From Owenweeksia sp965229445 (lineage in GTDB: Bacteria > Bacteroidota > Bacteroidia > Flavobacteriales > Schleiferiaceae): a stretch of 64,000 bases of DNA. The stretch covers positions 434,001-498,000 of the forward strand of contig OZ245876.1 of NCBI GenBank assembly GCA_965229445.1, written 5' to 3'. Below are positions 24,529 through 34,646 of this stretch, in pieces; within the stretch, counting starts at the first letter, position 1, and every line of letters begins with the position of its first letter. The translations under genes and the position numbers were made by a program. The notes below the pieces were generated by a model. The model did no database searches, was not told the origin of the DNA, and saw only the letters and a list, made by a program, of their open reading frames with translations.

Positions 24529-25329
24529 TTAGCTTCTCGCATGTCTGCGACGGGCCATATTAAAGTATAAGCGCGGAAGTAAAGCTTTGATCTTCATGCC
24601 AATAGATTCTGGTCCTTTCGTAACCATGATTTCCATCGCATCACGCTTGATATACTGTATGATTTGATTGACACAATCCTTGGGATCCAGACCGTTTTCA
24701 AGCATGGGATCATCCATACCTCTGGCGCTGCCGGAAGCATCAATAGCATTGCGTCCCATATTGGTATTTACCGGACCGGAAAGAATTAAATGCACTTTGA
24801 TATTATTTTCATATTCCTCAAAGCGAAGACTTTCGAAAAATCCGTGTAAAGCATGTTTGGAGGCCGAATAAGCCGATCGTTTAAAAAAACCAGTCTTTCC
24901 AGCAATACTGCTCATCACGGCAAAGCTTCCAGATTTCTGTTGGTGCATTTGAGGTAAAACCGCTTTGGCCAGGGCCACATTTCCGAAAAAATTAACTTCC
25001 ATGATTTTGCGATCTATCTCGATGGAAGTGTTGCGTACCTCTGAACGTTGGCTAATGCCTGCGCTCATAAACACCATGTCTATTTGCCCAAACCGGGCCA
25101 AGACCTGAGGAACCAATTGTTCAAAATTTTCAGATTTAGCCATATCCAAAGGCAAAACCATACTTTCAGTATTCCCGGGCAGGCTTGAAGCCAGCTTATT
25201 CAGAGCGGTTTCATTTCTGGCGGAAAGGATTAATCTAGCACCAAGGTCAGCAGATTGCCTGGCCATTTCTTCACCTATTCCAGAACTAGCTCCCGTTATC
25301 CATATGACCTTGTCCTTAAAACTTCTCAC
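24529..25329 (-). CDS. Short-chain dehydrogenase/reductase family protein
   Basis: The product is 266 residues with a GTG start. Classical SDR features are complete: the cofactor loop GASSGIG at 13-19, an NNAG equivalent read as FMSAGIS at about 88-93, and the catalytic S140/S141, Y154 and K158 (S-A-Y-S-A-S-K). The C-terminus (MKIKALLPRLYFNMARRRH) is basic and amphipathic, like membrane-associated DHRS7-type SDRs. NAD(P)-dependent alcohol or ketone chemistry is expected; the substrate is unknown. It is 46 nt downstream of tamL and 18 nt upstream of the VOC gene. Confidence 0.9.
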   Translation of the reverse strand: MRSFKDKVIWITGASSGIGEEMARQSADLGARLILSARNETALNKLASSLPGNTESMVLPLDMAKSENFEQLVPQVLARFGQIDMVFMSAGISQRSEVRNTSIEIDRKIMEVNFFGNVALAKAVLPQMHQQKSGSFAVMSSIAGKTGFFKRSAYSASKHALHGFFESLRFEEYENNIKVHLILSGPVNTNMGRNAIDASGSARGMDDPMLENGLDPKDCVNQIIQYIKRDAMEIMVTKGPESIGMKIKALLPRLYFNMARRRHARS

Positions 25330-25375
25330 GTGGCCGAAATTATGACTTTTGATTCAACTGTAAGCTCGGATGAGC

Positions 25376-27655
25376 TTAGAATGGATAACCAATGGCAAAA
25401 TTCCATACCAGCCCACCCAGTCGTTTATCAGCGAGCCAGAATTCTTTGTATTCCTTGCTGGGGTATGCTATGGCATGCGATAAGTCTAGCCGTACCACCA
25501 ATACCTGAGCGTCAAATCTGAAGCCTAGGCCAGTGCCGATTCCAAGTTGTTTATACCAATCACTGGTAAATTGACCATTTGGTAGACTAGGATTGTTATT
25601 TGCGAGCCAAATGTTACCGGCATCGACAAATATGGCACCTTTAAGATACCCAAGAATAGGGAAACGATACTCGGAGTTGAACTCTATTCTTATATCGCCA
25701 GCCTGATCAAAAAAGGTGGTATTGTTTATTGCCTCCGGCACGAAGCCTCCTGGCCCTAAAGACCTAACGAGGAACGCCCTTACAGAATTTGGTCCACCAG
25801 CGAAGTACTGTCGCACATAGGGCAATGATGCCGAATTTCCATACGGATGACCAATTCCTAGAAATATTCGGTTGACGATGCGATGTTCTTTACTTAGCCT
25901 AAAGTTGTGCCTAATATCTATGTCAGACTTCACATATTGGGCAAAGGGTAAACCCAGGAGTGTGTCATTACTGGATAAACTTCCCATGAGAAAACCAGCT
26001 TGCTCAAGGGTCCAGCTAATAAAAAATTGATTGGCTTTGGTGGCATCATTCATCTCACTATAGCGGAAGGTGATAGAATTTGCCGGGATAAACTGATCAG
26101 TTAAACTTCTAGCGAGAAATGGATTGCCGTCAATGATCTCATTAAATTCATCCGTTCTGTTGAATACGTGCATATAGTTCAGTGACATCGGCGTGATTTG
26201 CCACCTCACTTTGGCATTGGAGAACCAATCGTAGCCCAGGGAAGAATAAAAGTTATTTAAACTATAGTAAAGCGCTCTTTGTTGAAAATTAAAGTTCAGG
26301 CTGAGCTTGGTATTGGGAACGCTATAAGCCTTGAAGGGATTGAATTTGATTATTGGAGCGATTAGGCGGGGAAAAGTCAGTGAATTATCAAGCTTGAATT
26401 CGAAATTTTGCAAGCCACGGCTTGAACCTCTGGAAATTTGGAACTCATAACCGATAACGCCCTGTATTTCAAGCACCTCGGCACCCTTAAATAGATTTCT
26501 GTTTTGAATCGTTAAATTTAATCCCGGTCCAGCAAAGCCGGTTGATTTAGTGTAAACATTGGTACCGGTACGCACGCTATATTTTCGGGCAGGCGTCAGG
26601 TATATTTTAGCGTCGAGTATTCCGGTTACGTCTCCTGAATCGCTAACCTCCATGAATTGGATATTGGCATGTTGATAAGCGCCTAAAGAGGAGAGCCTCC
26701 GGGCAGTAGATTGGGCGTAACTCAATCTGTAAAGGCTGTCAGGCACACTAATGACCTGCTTATCTATGAAGCGTGGTTTCACCCACTCGGGGTATTGCTT
26801 ATACAGGATGTCGCGGTAAATAAGGCTATCAGGTGTATTAGTTTTAGGATTGGCTCCCAAGCCAGAAATAACGGATACCTGCCCAAGCCGGTATGGAATA
26901 AGTTTATCGCGAGATACGTCCTCTTTTAGAGTGAGAATTAAATTATAAGCCCGATGTGAATAGTTGTTGGTATCGGTCTTAAAGAGCAGATAATTTGCAT
27001 TGAAATAATAATAACCTTGTTCTTTTAGATACTTTTCAATACGGGAGCGTTCTTTTTTTAATAGACCTATGTTGAATTTTGTACCTGGTGTGATTGAAGT
27101 TTGCCGTAAAGCTGTATTGATCATACTGTCAATAGGGGTGATAGAATCACTTTGGTAATAGTAAGATTCCAACCGATATGGAGTGCCGGTTTGTACCTTG
27201 TAGTTTATGTTGGCCTTGTGTTTTTTAATGTTAGTTGCTGAGCTGATTTCCGGATGAAAATAGCCTCGGTTCAACAAGCGGTTTTCAAGGAGTTCCTCGG
27301 TATCCTCCGGATCAACATCCGACAGGTAAACAGGTTTTTCTCCGTACTTTTTATTGATGAATCGACTAATAAATCCCGACTTTCCACTTTCGGTTTTAAA
27401 GTAAGCCCAGAGCCCAATGCGCATTCCCAGAAAGGAAGAATTTGGGGTAGGGATGACAGCTTTGTCAAGAGCCAGGTTAAGTGGTTTGTCTTTCTTCTCT
27501 TCTTCTGGATAGATAGACTCTACCTCCGCTCCGATATACAGATGTTCATTTTCTGGTATATATTTTTTAACGCTACAGGAAGAAAGAACCAAGAGGATCA
27601 GGAAAACTGAAAGCAGGTTACCAGCTTGATATTTCGGCATTAACAAATTATTCAT
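25376..27655 (-). CDS. tamL: TamL, BamA/TamA-superfamily outer-membrane lipoprotein
   Basis: The product is 759 residues. It has a lipoprotein signal peptide (LSVFLILLVLSSC, lipid-attachment Cys at 27), then POTRA-like modules to about 400 (ENRLLNRGYFHPEISSATN, LIKYLKEQGYYYFNAN-type). A 16-stranded barrel of the BamA/TamA family follows, with a terminal aromatic strand (WNFAIGYPF). The lipid anchor distinguishes TamL of Bacteroidota from proteobacterial TamA. The start at 27655 overlaps tamB by 8 nt; an ATG at 27640 is an alternative with the same signal peptide. With TamB it likely moves lipids or inserts outer-membrane proteins (established for relatives, inferred here). Confidence 0.92.
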   Translation of the reverse strand: MNNLLMPKYQAGNLLSVFLILLVLSSCSVKKYIPENEHLYIGAEVESIYPEEEKKDKPLNLALDKAVIPTPNSSFLGMRIGLWAYFKTESGKSGFISRFINKKYGEKPVYLSDVDPEDTEELLENRLLNRGYFHPEISSATNIKKHKANINYKVQTGTPYRLESYYYQSDSITPIDSMINTALRQTSITPGTKFNIGLLKKERSRIEKYLKEQGYYYFNANYLLFKTDTNNYSHRAYNLILTLKEDVSRDKLIPYRLGQVSVISGLGANPKTNTPDSLIYRDILYKQYPEWVKPRFIDKQVISVPDSLYRLSYAQSTARRLSSLGAYQHANIQFMEVSDSGDVTGILDAKIYLTPARKYSVRTGTNVYTKSTGFAGPGLNLTIQNRNLFKGAEVLEIQGVIGYEFQISRGSSRGLQNFEFKLDNSLTFPRLIAPIIKFNPFKAYSVPNTKLSLNFNFQQRALYYSLNNFYSSLGYDWFSNAKVRWQITPMSLNYMHVFNRTDEFNEIIDGNPFLARSLTDQFIPANSITFRYSEMNDATKANQFFISWTLEQAGFLMGSLSSNDTLLGLPFAQYVKSDIDIRHNFRLSKEHRIVNRIFLGIGHPYGNSASLPYVRQYFAGGPNSVRAFLVRSLGPGGFVPEAINNTTFFDQAGDIRIEFNSEYRFPILGYLKGAIFVDAGNIWLANNNPSLPNGQFTSDWYKQLGIGTGLGFRFDAQVLVVRLDLSHAIAYPSKEYKEFWLADKRLGGLVWNFAIGYPF

Positions 27656-30600
27656 CTATCAATACCGGCTTTTCAGATTCAGTGCTGTCCGTTTCTGTTG
27701 GACGGTCAAAGAGTTCATCCCAATTGTTAAATTCCCTGCTGAAAATCAAACCCAATCCGGTGATAATTACCTGACCATCGATGGGATTTTCAAAGTCGTT
27801 TCTGCGATACCCCCGCAATCGATAAATCCCGTCTTCGGTGAGCTTATATTCCAGAGCCACGTCACCAACAATTTGATTTGATGGTTGATAGCCCTGAAGA
27901 GCAACATTACTACCAAGCTCTAAAACAAAGCGGTCATCAAAAAATGCTTTCTTCATGGTTACATTGAGATCGGTTCTCTGCTGACCGGCACCCATCCCAT
28001 AATCTGTGTAACTACCAATGTTCACATCTAGCTCAACTCCCTGAAGATATTTTTCCGATAGAAAATTCAACTGGCTGCTTAGAAATCCGCTGACGCTAGA
28101 AAGAGCAATATCTGCGGTGCTCACGCCGGCATCTCCTGATTCTGAACTGGGTATAAATTTATCGAAGACAATAAGGCCAAATACTTGTTTGTTCAGCTCC
28201 GATTCATTGTTATTAATTTCTTGAATCCTACCATAAACATCACCTGAGAGAGATCCTCTTTTATCCGGAGGCATATCTAACTCAAAGGAGATTTCCGGTT
28301 GATCAATGGTTCCGTCTATGTGAAGCAACACCTGGAATGGCAGCACACGGTTGAAGCGTGGGTCTGGATCATTCATAAGGCTGGCTGCAGAAGTTTTTGA
28401 TTCGTAAACAGCAGTAATGTTAAGATCTGCGCCCATTGGTTTTCCGGTCCAGACCACTTTACTGCCATCTCTGATATCAAACTCCTTTTTAACCAGTTCG
28501 AATAGGTTTAGATTGTAGCCACCACTATTCAACTCATAGATGCCTGTTAGGCTCATATTTCCGTTGGGAGATAGTAAGTAATGAAGGTCTGCTGCCCCGG
28601 TGATTGATAGGTTATCTCCGGAACGTGGATCGAGAATCATTTTAATCTGGGTGCCTTCATTCAAAATAACTTTGGAGTTAATATCCATTCCCTTGATGGT
28701 TTGGAATTCACTCTCATCATCAGGCCTCATAAATTTAAGCGTGTCTTCCATGTCCTCAAATTTCACCAGGCCATCCATGCTCTCTATTTCCGCTCTGGAT
28801 GCCGGCACGATGTAAGTAAAGTTTGATTGATCTTTTAAAACCACCTGAGATTTTATTTTTGGAAGATTGAGATCTCCTTGTATCTGAATATCAAGGTCGG
28901 TGATGATTTTCCCGAAATACAATTCGTTGGAATCCTCTTCAACTTCAAGTAGTTTAAAGTCTTTGGCTACGAGATCTAAATCAAATTCGGGGTTAATCGC
29001 ATTCGCAGTAGAAATTGATCCAGAAAGTTTTGCTGAATTCTTATTCTCATCGAGGATTTTAAACTGGTCAAATTGTAAACCTGAATTGCTCACAGATAGT
29101 TGGGCTTGGTTTAGCCTATAATATCCGCCGGTTTGTTGCAGCTTGAAGCCTACCTCGTTGAATAAGATGTTCCCATCAAAATCGGGATTTTTAAGTGAGC
29201 CATCAAATTTTAGGTTCGCGCTTAGGTAGCCTTTTGAATTTTGAATAGCATCAACTAGCATCGACTCAAGCAGAGGCAGACCCAGTTTCTTCATTTCCAG
29301 TTCGGCCACCAAATTTTCACGATCTGTAGCAGTATTGTATTGTCCGTTAGCCCTTAAATCTACCTCCGGACCCTGTAAAGACAGCAATAAATTGTAATTG
29401 TTGGCCTCCGGATTTTTAGCATCGAGAGACAAATGCCCTACTTCTTTACCCTTGATTGAGAGTTGGTCTAAATCCAGATCCGCAGTGTAACCAGGCGTTT
29501 GCCAGATGTCTCTCACTTCAAAAGAGCCATTGAGTTTTCCCGCAAGAATATCCTGATCATTGTTGAGCAGTCCAAAGATGACATTTAAGTCGAATTCGGT
29601 AAAATAGAAGTTGAGTAAACTTCCGGATGGGTTAGTTTGTACGTTTAGATTCTGTCCTTCATGTTTCAGGTTGAAGTTTTGCAGGTCGTAAACCGAGTTA
29701 TTCCAGCTGAAGTAGTTGTCTGGTGCGATCTGCCAGGTTTTTTCATTAAACATCAGGGAGTCTTCCTTCAGGTGAATCTTTAATCCGGCCTGCAGGGCTT
29801 CGAAACTTGCATTTAGCTTGTAATCGACATTGTCCTCGGTAGTCATGGCCATAAAATGTACTGATCCCATGTTTTCATTTCGGTCAAGACTTAGCCGGGT
29901 GATGCCCATGTCAATCCATCGGCCACTTAGTTTATTAAATCCAAGATCCAGATCTGAGCTTTGTTGGTTTGTGGTCATTTCCAGGTTCAAGTCTTTAAGA
30001 TTGAATTGGCCATAGTCCACCTCAGGAATGCGCAAGTTAGCTTCCAGCAAGTCGGATTCTGGCCTTAGTTTGGCGCTGAATGACAAACTATCCAGTTTGT
30101 TTAGATCCGGAAGGATGATGCTGGATAGCAGAGCCGTATTCCTGGCTTCCACGGAGGTGTTTATCATAAAGTCGGGATCCGGACGGAATGAAGTTGAATC
30201 TAACAGCCCCAACTTGTGTTTAATGCTTGGCAGGATATCGGAAATGTAGGAGTTGCTCTGTAGAAAACCACTTGCTATCCCAGAGGAAAGTTTTACATGG
30301 GTGCTATCAGAAGCTGTACTCAATAACAAGAAGAGTGAATCGGCATGAAAAGATTCACCATTGCCTATCAGGTATATGCGATCAATGGCAGTATGCAAAT
30401 CAAAGTCGCTGGGAGAGCCTTTCCATTGAGAGTGGAGATCAAGAGATGCTTTGAAAGGTTCTAGCGTAATTCCCAACTGGTACAAATCAGCACCGGTTAG
30501 CAAAAACTCCAGCTGTAGGTCATTAGCTAGTGAATCGAGATAGCCTTTTAAGTTTGAGGTAAAAATTAGTGCCTCACTCTCAAGGGCCAGACTCAGATCA

Positions 30601-32588
30601 ACATTCTGGTGGTGGATGTTGCCCTTGAATACCGCTGCACTAAAATTGTTATTTTCAATCACCAAAGCATCAAAGTTGACCTCAAGATCGAGGTTCAGAT
30701 TGGCTAATTCAGTGCCTGAACCGGTAAATTTTATGTCGCTGGTTATTGGATCAACAGCATCCGTACTTACCCACTTGGTAAGATCCAGTTTATCCAATGT
30801 TACCCGGCCTCTATAACTCGGTATTTTCTCTAAATCGGCCAGACTTACATCTCCGGTAATTTTTCCTTCAGGGATGTGGATGGAAAAGTTCGCCGTTGCT
30901 TCCTCCATGCTGCCGGCTATTTGACCATCCAGGGAAAGAAATTGAGGAAGTGACATTCCATTGGTGTCCATAAAAGCTGCCAGATCAGATGCGCTGGTCT
31001 GAATGCTGCTTTGAGACAAGTTGAGATTAAATTGCGAAAGATTGGAGGGCTGGCTTATCGTTCCAGCAAGGCGAATGTTGGTTTCATGCAAGGCTTTAAT
31101 TTCTAATGGAGATAGTTTAAGCGTCGGCCATGAGCCGCTGATTTCACCGGAAAGGTATATAGGTTGCTTGCTTATGGCTTTAAATTCATCAAGGGTGTCC
31201 AGGCTTGGTAAAAAGTAAAGAAACTCCCGCAGGTCGATATAGCTATTTGGTTTAATAGAAACATCAAGGTCACTTAGGTTTTGAGGCGATGATATCAGGG
31301 AGGACCAAGAAGAAAAACCCGCCTGCGCTTGTATAACTGCCCGAGAGCTTTCAGTATTTAGGGATAGCCGGTTAATCTTGAGCACATCAGAAGTGAGGAG
31401 GGCTTCTAAAGCTAAATGTTCCAGCTTGAAAGTATCGTTAAGTACACCGGCAAATCCCTTAATTTCAGCAGAAATATGATCGGGACGATAAGCGGCGCGT
31501 GACAGATCAAGATTGAGATTGCTGAGCTGTAGATCAGCCGGATCAAAGCCCTTTTTATCGGATTGGCCAGGGCGTGTTGCAACCAGACTGGCACGCTCTA
31601 TTTGTAGTCCCTTAGAGGATATATTCCAACGGGGAAGAACCAATTCCGTAGAGTGAGGAGCCGTGTCTTTAATTGATGATTCAGCGGAGTATATATGCAA
31701 ATGGAGCTTAGGCTGCGTTAGACTTATTTTGCCCAATTCAATTACAGAATCTACCAGATTTAATTTACTGCTGCTCAATTCACTGGCATTAAGGCTGCCT
31801 TTTAGCTCCGTTGAATCAGGAAGGGAATGATAGCTAATATCACTGCTTCGAATTATGATTTGATCCCATCCAATTTCAGGTAGAATGGACGATTCATCCG
31901 CATCACGATTGGCGATAGGTGAAAATTGAGTATAATTCGTAGAGCTGCCGCTTAACTCAATCCGACTGACAAAAAACCGGTAATCGGCCAGATCAATTTC
32001 TTGAGGATTAACTGCCAACTTCTGTATCTGCGTACTTAAATCGATGCCAGTCAGGGAGTCTAGATAAAGCAGACGAAAATCTTCAATGGAAATTGGTCCC
32101 AGGCTTATTCCGGGGGGGCGAGCGTTCGAACTATCCGTTGATTCAGAATCGGCTTGTTGCGCAAAGGCTTCCGGAATAAAGGAAAAATTAAATAAGCTGT
32201 CCGTTCCTCTGGTCAGATTTATCCTGGCTCCCTTTAAGCGCAGATGAGCTACTTGAATATTGCCATTTAATATTGGCATTATCGCCACAGCACTATTGAG
32301 GTAGTCTATATAAGCCAAAGTATCACCTGAAGGCTCACCCATAAATAATTCCTCAACTTCCAGTCCTCCGCTAAAAGTTAGGTACAGACTCTTAACCTTA
32401 ACGGGTGCCTCAAGCTTGGCGCTCAGTGCATCTGTAATTTTGTGAACCAGGAAGTTTTGAACCACGGGAATGCGCACCATGATCACCAGCAGGGCAAACA
32501 GCAAAATGCAGGTCAGTAGTGTGTACGCCAGCCAGCGCAATCCCGTGCTAATAATATCCCTCGCCTTAGCCAAGTTTACAAATTTCAA
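27648..32588 (-). CDS. tamB: TamB, translocation and assembly module inner-membrane subunit (DUF490)
   Basis: The product is 1646 residues, somewhat longer than E. coli TamB. A single N-terminal helix (WLAYTLLTCILLFALLVIMV, about 19-38) anchors a huge repetitive beta-strand region (AsmA-like, then a beta-taco) of about 1300 residues. The C-terminal DUF490/TamB domain is recognisable in the last 300 residues (VVWTGKPMGADLNITAVYES; IALSSVSGFLSSQLNFL; LDVNIGSYTDYGMG). TamB-family proteins bridge the inner and outer membranes and move phospholipids. It is cotranscribed with tamL (8-nt overlap) and with the microprotein 36 nt upstream. Confidence 0.95.
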   Translation of the reverse strand: MKFVNLAKARDIISTGLRWLAYTLLTCILLFALLVIMVRIPVVQNFLVHKITDALSAKLEAPVKVKSLYLTFSGGLEVEELFMGEPSGDTLAYIDYLNSAVAIMPILNGNIQVAHLRLKGARINLTRGTDSLFNFSFIPEAFAQQADSESTDSSNARPPGISLGPISIEDFRLLYLDSLTGIDLSTQIQKLAVNPQEIDLADYRFFVSRIELSGSSTNYTQFSPIANRDADESSILPEIGWDQIIIRSSDISYHSLPDSTELKGSLNASELSSSKLNLVDSVIELGKISLTQPKLHLHIYSAESSIKDTAPHSTELVLPRWNISSKGLQIERASLVATRPGQSDKKGFDPADLQLSNLNLDLSRAAYRPDHISAEIKGFAGVLNDTFKLEHLALEALLTSDVLKINRLSLNTESSRAVIQAQAGFSSWSSLISSPQNLSDLDVSIKPNSYIDLREFLYFLPSLDTLDEFKAISKQPIYLSGEISGSWPTLKLSPLEIKALHETNIRLAGTISQPSNLSQFNLNLSQSSIQTSASDLAAFMDTNGMSLPQFLSLDGQIAGSMEEATANFSIHIPEGKITGDVSLADLEKIPSYRGRVTLDKLDLTKWVSTDAVDPITSDIKFTGSGTELANLNLDLEVNFDALVIENNNFSAAVFKGNIHHQNVDLSLALESEALIFTSNLKGYLDSLANDLQLEFLLTGADLYQLGITLEPFKASLDLHSQWKGSPSDFDLHTAIDRIYLIGNGESFHADSLFLLLSTASDSTHVKLSSGIASGFLQSNSYISDILPSIKHKLGLLDSTSFRPDPDFMINTSVEARNTALLSSIILPDLNKLDSLSFSAKLRPESDLLEANLRIPEVDYGQFNLKDLNLEMTTNQQSSDLDLGFNKLSGRWIDMGITRLSLDRNENMGSVHFMAMTTEDNVDYKLNASFEALQAGLKIHLKEDSLMFNEKTWQIAPDNYFSWNNSVYDLQNFNLKHEGQNLNVQTNPSGSLLNFYFTEFDLNVIFGLLNNDQDILAGKLNGSFEVRDIWQTPGYTADLDLDQLSIKGKEVGHLSLDAKNPEANNYNLLLSLQGPEVDLRANGQYNTATDRENLVAELEMKKLGLPLLESMLVDAIQNSKGYLSANLKFDGSLKNPDFDGNILFNEVGFKLQQTGGYYRLNQAQLSVSNSGLQFDQFKILDENKNSAKLSGSISTANAINPEFDLDLVAKDFKLLEVEEDSNELYFGKIITDLDIQIQGDLNLPKIKSQVVLKDQSNFTYIVPASRAEIESMDGLVKFEDMEDTLKFMRPDDESEFQTIKGMDINSKVILNEGTQIKMILDPRSGDNLSITGAADLHYLLSPNGNMSLTGIYELNSGGYNLNLFELVKKEFDIRDGSKVVWTGKPMGADLNITAVYESKTSAASLMNDPDPRFNRVLPFQVLLHIDGTIDQPEISFELDMPPDKRGSLSGDVYGRIQEINNNESELNKQVFGLIVFDKFIPSSESGDAGVSTADIALSSVSGFLSSQLNFLSEKYLQGVELDVNIGSYTDYGMGAGQQRTDLNVTMKKAFFDDRFVLELGSNVALQGYQPSNQIVGDVALEYKLTEDGIYRLRGYRRNDFENPIDGQVIITGLGLIFSREFNNWDELFDRPTETDSTESEKPVLIDE

Positions 32589-32624
32589 TCCTTATGCAAA
32601 GAACTACATTCTGAGCATCAAAAC

Positions 32625-32774
32625 TTAAGTCTGGTGATTGCCTGGATCCCCGATCTTATCATTTTTATCCCGCGCTTGCCTCCAGGCCAGCAAACCTTTA
32701 TAGCCATAAGCCAACAATCCGAGGCTTCCTAAAGCGGGCACAGGTTGAGGTTCAGAGTGATCTAAATTTTTCAT
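32625..32774 (-). CDS. 49-residue hydrophobic-core microprotein in the tamB operon
   Basis: A complete frame: ATG at 32774, TAA at 32625-32627. The product begins MKNLDHSEPQPVPALGSLG and continues LLAYGYKGLLAWRQARD, then a charged, Asp/Lys/Asn-rich tail. The Gly/Leu-rich core PALGSLGLLAYGYKGLLAWR could make one short amphipathic or membrane helix. It is preceded by the DUF1684 stop (11 nt) and followed by tamB (36 nt), so spacing supports a real operon member. The pattern P-x-x-G-S-L-G-L-L-A-x-G-x-x-G-L-x-A-W-R seems to recur in Bacteroidota small proteins in my memory, but this is unverified. No function known. Confidence 0.66.
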   Translation of the reverse strand: MKNLDHSEPQPVPALGSLGLLAYGYKGLLAWRQARDKNDKIGDPGNHQT

Positions 32775-32785
32775 TTCGGGTCTAT

Positions 32786-33397
32786 TCATTCGTCGGGAGA
32801 ATAATTTTTAACACCCGCTTTAATTTCAGCGTTTACGAAGTTCTCTCTAGGGGGTATGGGGCATGAATACTTGTAGTTGTAAACGCAGTAGGGGTTATAA
32901 GCGAGATTAAAATCAAGTACCAAAGTGTCACCTTCAGGAATGGTTAGATCCAGATATCGACCTCCTCCGTAGGTTTCCAGACCATTGGTTAGGTCTCCAA
33001 ACGGCAGAAATAGATAGTCTTCATATCCCTTTTGTTTTATAAGTCCCATGTTTTGATAGATATCCAGCGTATCAAGCATACCATCCAAAGTGAAAATAGC
33101 ATAAGCATAACGTCTATAAATGGGTGCTCGTTCTGTTGAAGTTGACATTTCAAAGGGTTCACTATCTGGAGTAGGCACTAACAATGCTTCTATGCGAAAC
33201 TTCGGATTGATCTCATAAAAGTCCAGACCCGTAAACTTGGCCAGTTCTTCCTTTGGCAATGGCGTTTCCGTTGAATCGCCTAATTCACGGTTCATGTCAG
33301 TTTGATAATCCTTTACTTCCTGGTACCAGTTTTCTGGCTGGGCCATCAGGGCCGTTGCACCAACAAGATAGGCAAGCGATATCATAAATCTTTTCAT
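32786..33397 (-). CDS. DUF1684 family secreted protein
   Basis: The product is 203 residues with a signal peptide (FMISLAYLVGATALMAQ). The family pattern is plain: FTGLDFYEINPKFRIEA near residue 55-70; GYEDYLFLPFGDLTNGLETYGGGRYLDL at about 120-147 is split in two by family convention; and DFNLAYNPYCVYNYKYSCPIPPRENFV close to the end contains the conserved Y-N-P-x-C-x-Y. DUF1684 proteins are small, compact beta-rich proteins of unknown function, sometimes compared with FHA-like folds. Its ATG overlaps the monooxygenase stop (ATGA, 4 nt), and the microprotein follows at 11 nt. Function not assigned. Confidence 0.9.
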   Translation of the reverse strand: MKRFMISLAYLVGATALMAQPENWYQEVKDYQTDMNRELGDSTETPLPKEELAKFTGLDFYEINPKFRIEALLVPTPDSEPFEMSTSTERAPIYRRYAYAIFTLDGMLDTLDIYQNMGLIKQKGYEDYLFLPFGDLTNGLETYGGGRYLDLTIPEGDTLVLDFNLAYNPYCVYNYKYSCPIPPRENFVNAEIKAGVKNYSPDE

Positions 33398-34542
33398 ATT
33401 ACCTGGTTTAAGGGTGTGCGATAATGTTTGATGTGTTTTGCAATCTGTTCAGAGTCCTCATTGATAATTCCCAGAACCCCTCCTGGTCTGAAATTGTTAA
33501 ATCCCAGAAAATATAGGCCAGACCATCGACCCGTTCCGATGGGAAACTTAGGGTTGCCATAGCGATCAAGGTAAGATTTTATTTCGGGTATGAGCCTTGA
33601 TATTCCTGACTGATAACCGGTTGCACAAATAAGGGCGTCCATTTCATAGGATTTACCATTATTGAAGTGGACGGTATTCTCAGAGAAGGAAACAATATCA
33701 GGCAATACTTTAATATGCCCTTTTTTAATCATGTTTACCGTTCCCAGGTCTATCAGTGGGGTCTTTCCGGTTTCCCTCAATTGTTGCAAGGGGGATTGAG
33801 AACGGATTTTGATGCCATATTTATCGAGGTTTCCAATGGTGATTTTTTTCAGGAGATTCCCTAAGAAATCCTGAAGCCATGTGGGGAGCATTTGCAGTTT
33901 GAGGGCGGTTTGTTGGGTGGGCCGACCAAATGCTTGACGTGGAACTATATTTAATGGGCTTCGCACCGAAATGTAGGTTTCAATATTGTTTTCAGCCAGA
34001 TCAAGCGCAATTTCTGCCCCTGTATTCCCCATGCCTACTACCAGACATTTCTGATAAGGGAGTTTCCTGGCATTTCGATAATCCCGACTATGAATAATTG
34101 GCGGCTTAAACGATTCCATTCCCGGCCACTTTGGTAGCCGGGGCGTATTATTTAATCCGGTAGCAATAATGAGATTCTCAACGAGATATTTTTCATTTTC
34201 CTCGGTAAAAACCAGCCATTTTCCATTGGAAGAAACTACTTGCTTCAATTTCTTACCAAATTTTGGTTGAAGATTAAAATTTCTGGCGTAATCCTGCAGA
34301 TATTCCAGCAATTGATCGCGCGAAACGAATCTTGGGTAATCTTTTGGAAATTCAAGATAAGGCAGTTGAGACTGCTCCTTCACGGTGTGCAGATGCAATC
34401 GGTCATAATGACGAGTCCAGCTATTGGCTACCTGATCAGAGGCTTCCCAAAGTTGGTAATTCAGTCCCATTTTTTTTAGCCTTGCAGCCACCGCTAAACC
34501 GGCTGGTCCGGCACCTACTATCAGCGTGTTTATTTCCAGCAT
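33394..34542 (-). CDS. Flavin-containing monooxygenase (class B, YUCCA-like)
   Basis: The product is 382 residues. FAD-binding GAGPAG at 10-15 and the second NADPH dinucleotide-binding GMGNTG at 170-175 are intact. Between them is the FMO-type motif (F145, H151, Y155 in FKPPIIHSRDY), and near the C-terminus ICATGYQSG carries the ATG-GY motif. Such enzymes hydroxylate N- or S-containing substrates or carry out Baeyer-Villiger chemistry; the substrate is unknown here. It starts a long operon whose next gene overlaps by 4 nt. Upstream a one-mismatch -7 element (TACTTTTA) lies at 34548-34555 on the minus strand, just after the terminator of the RRM gene. Confidence 0.9.
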   Translation of the reverse strand: MLEINTLIVGAGPAGLAVAARLKKMGLNYQLWEASDQVANSWTRHYDRLHLHTVKEQSQLPYLEFPKDYPRFVSRDQLLEYLQDYARNFNLQPKFGKKLKQVVSSNGKWLVFTEENEKYLVENLIIATGLNNTPRLPKWPGMESFKPPIIHSRDYRNARKLPYQKCLVVGMGNTGAEIALDLAENNIETYISVRSPLNIVPRQAFGRPTQQTALKLQMLPTWLQDFLGNLLKKITIGNLDKYGIKIRSQSPLQQLRETGKTPLIDLGTVNMIKKGHIKVLPDIVSFSENTVHFNNGKSYEMDALICATGYQSGISRLIPEIKSYLDRYGNPKFPIGTGRWSGLYFLGFNNFRPGGVLGIINEDSEQIAKHIKHYRTPLNQVI

Positions 34543-34584
34543 TTCGATAAAAGTAACAACAAGTGTTAAACCAAAGTTCTGAGA

Positions 34585-34622
34585 AACAAAAAACCCCGGT
34601 TCGCATTGCGCGAACCGGGGTT
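34585..34622 (-). terminator. Rho-independent terminator of the RRM protein gene
   Basis: A 12-bp perfect stem (AACCCCGGTTCG and complement, extendable by a C-G pair around a 5-nt loop) is followed, reading the minus strand, by TTTTTTGTTT. It lies between the RRM gene and the flavin monooxygenase gene, separating their transcripts. Confidence 0.92.
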
Positions 34623-34646
34623 CTCAAAATTCTTAAGGGATTACAA

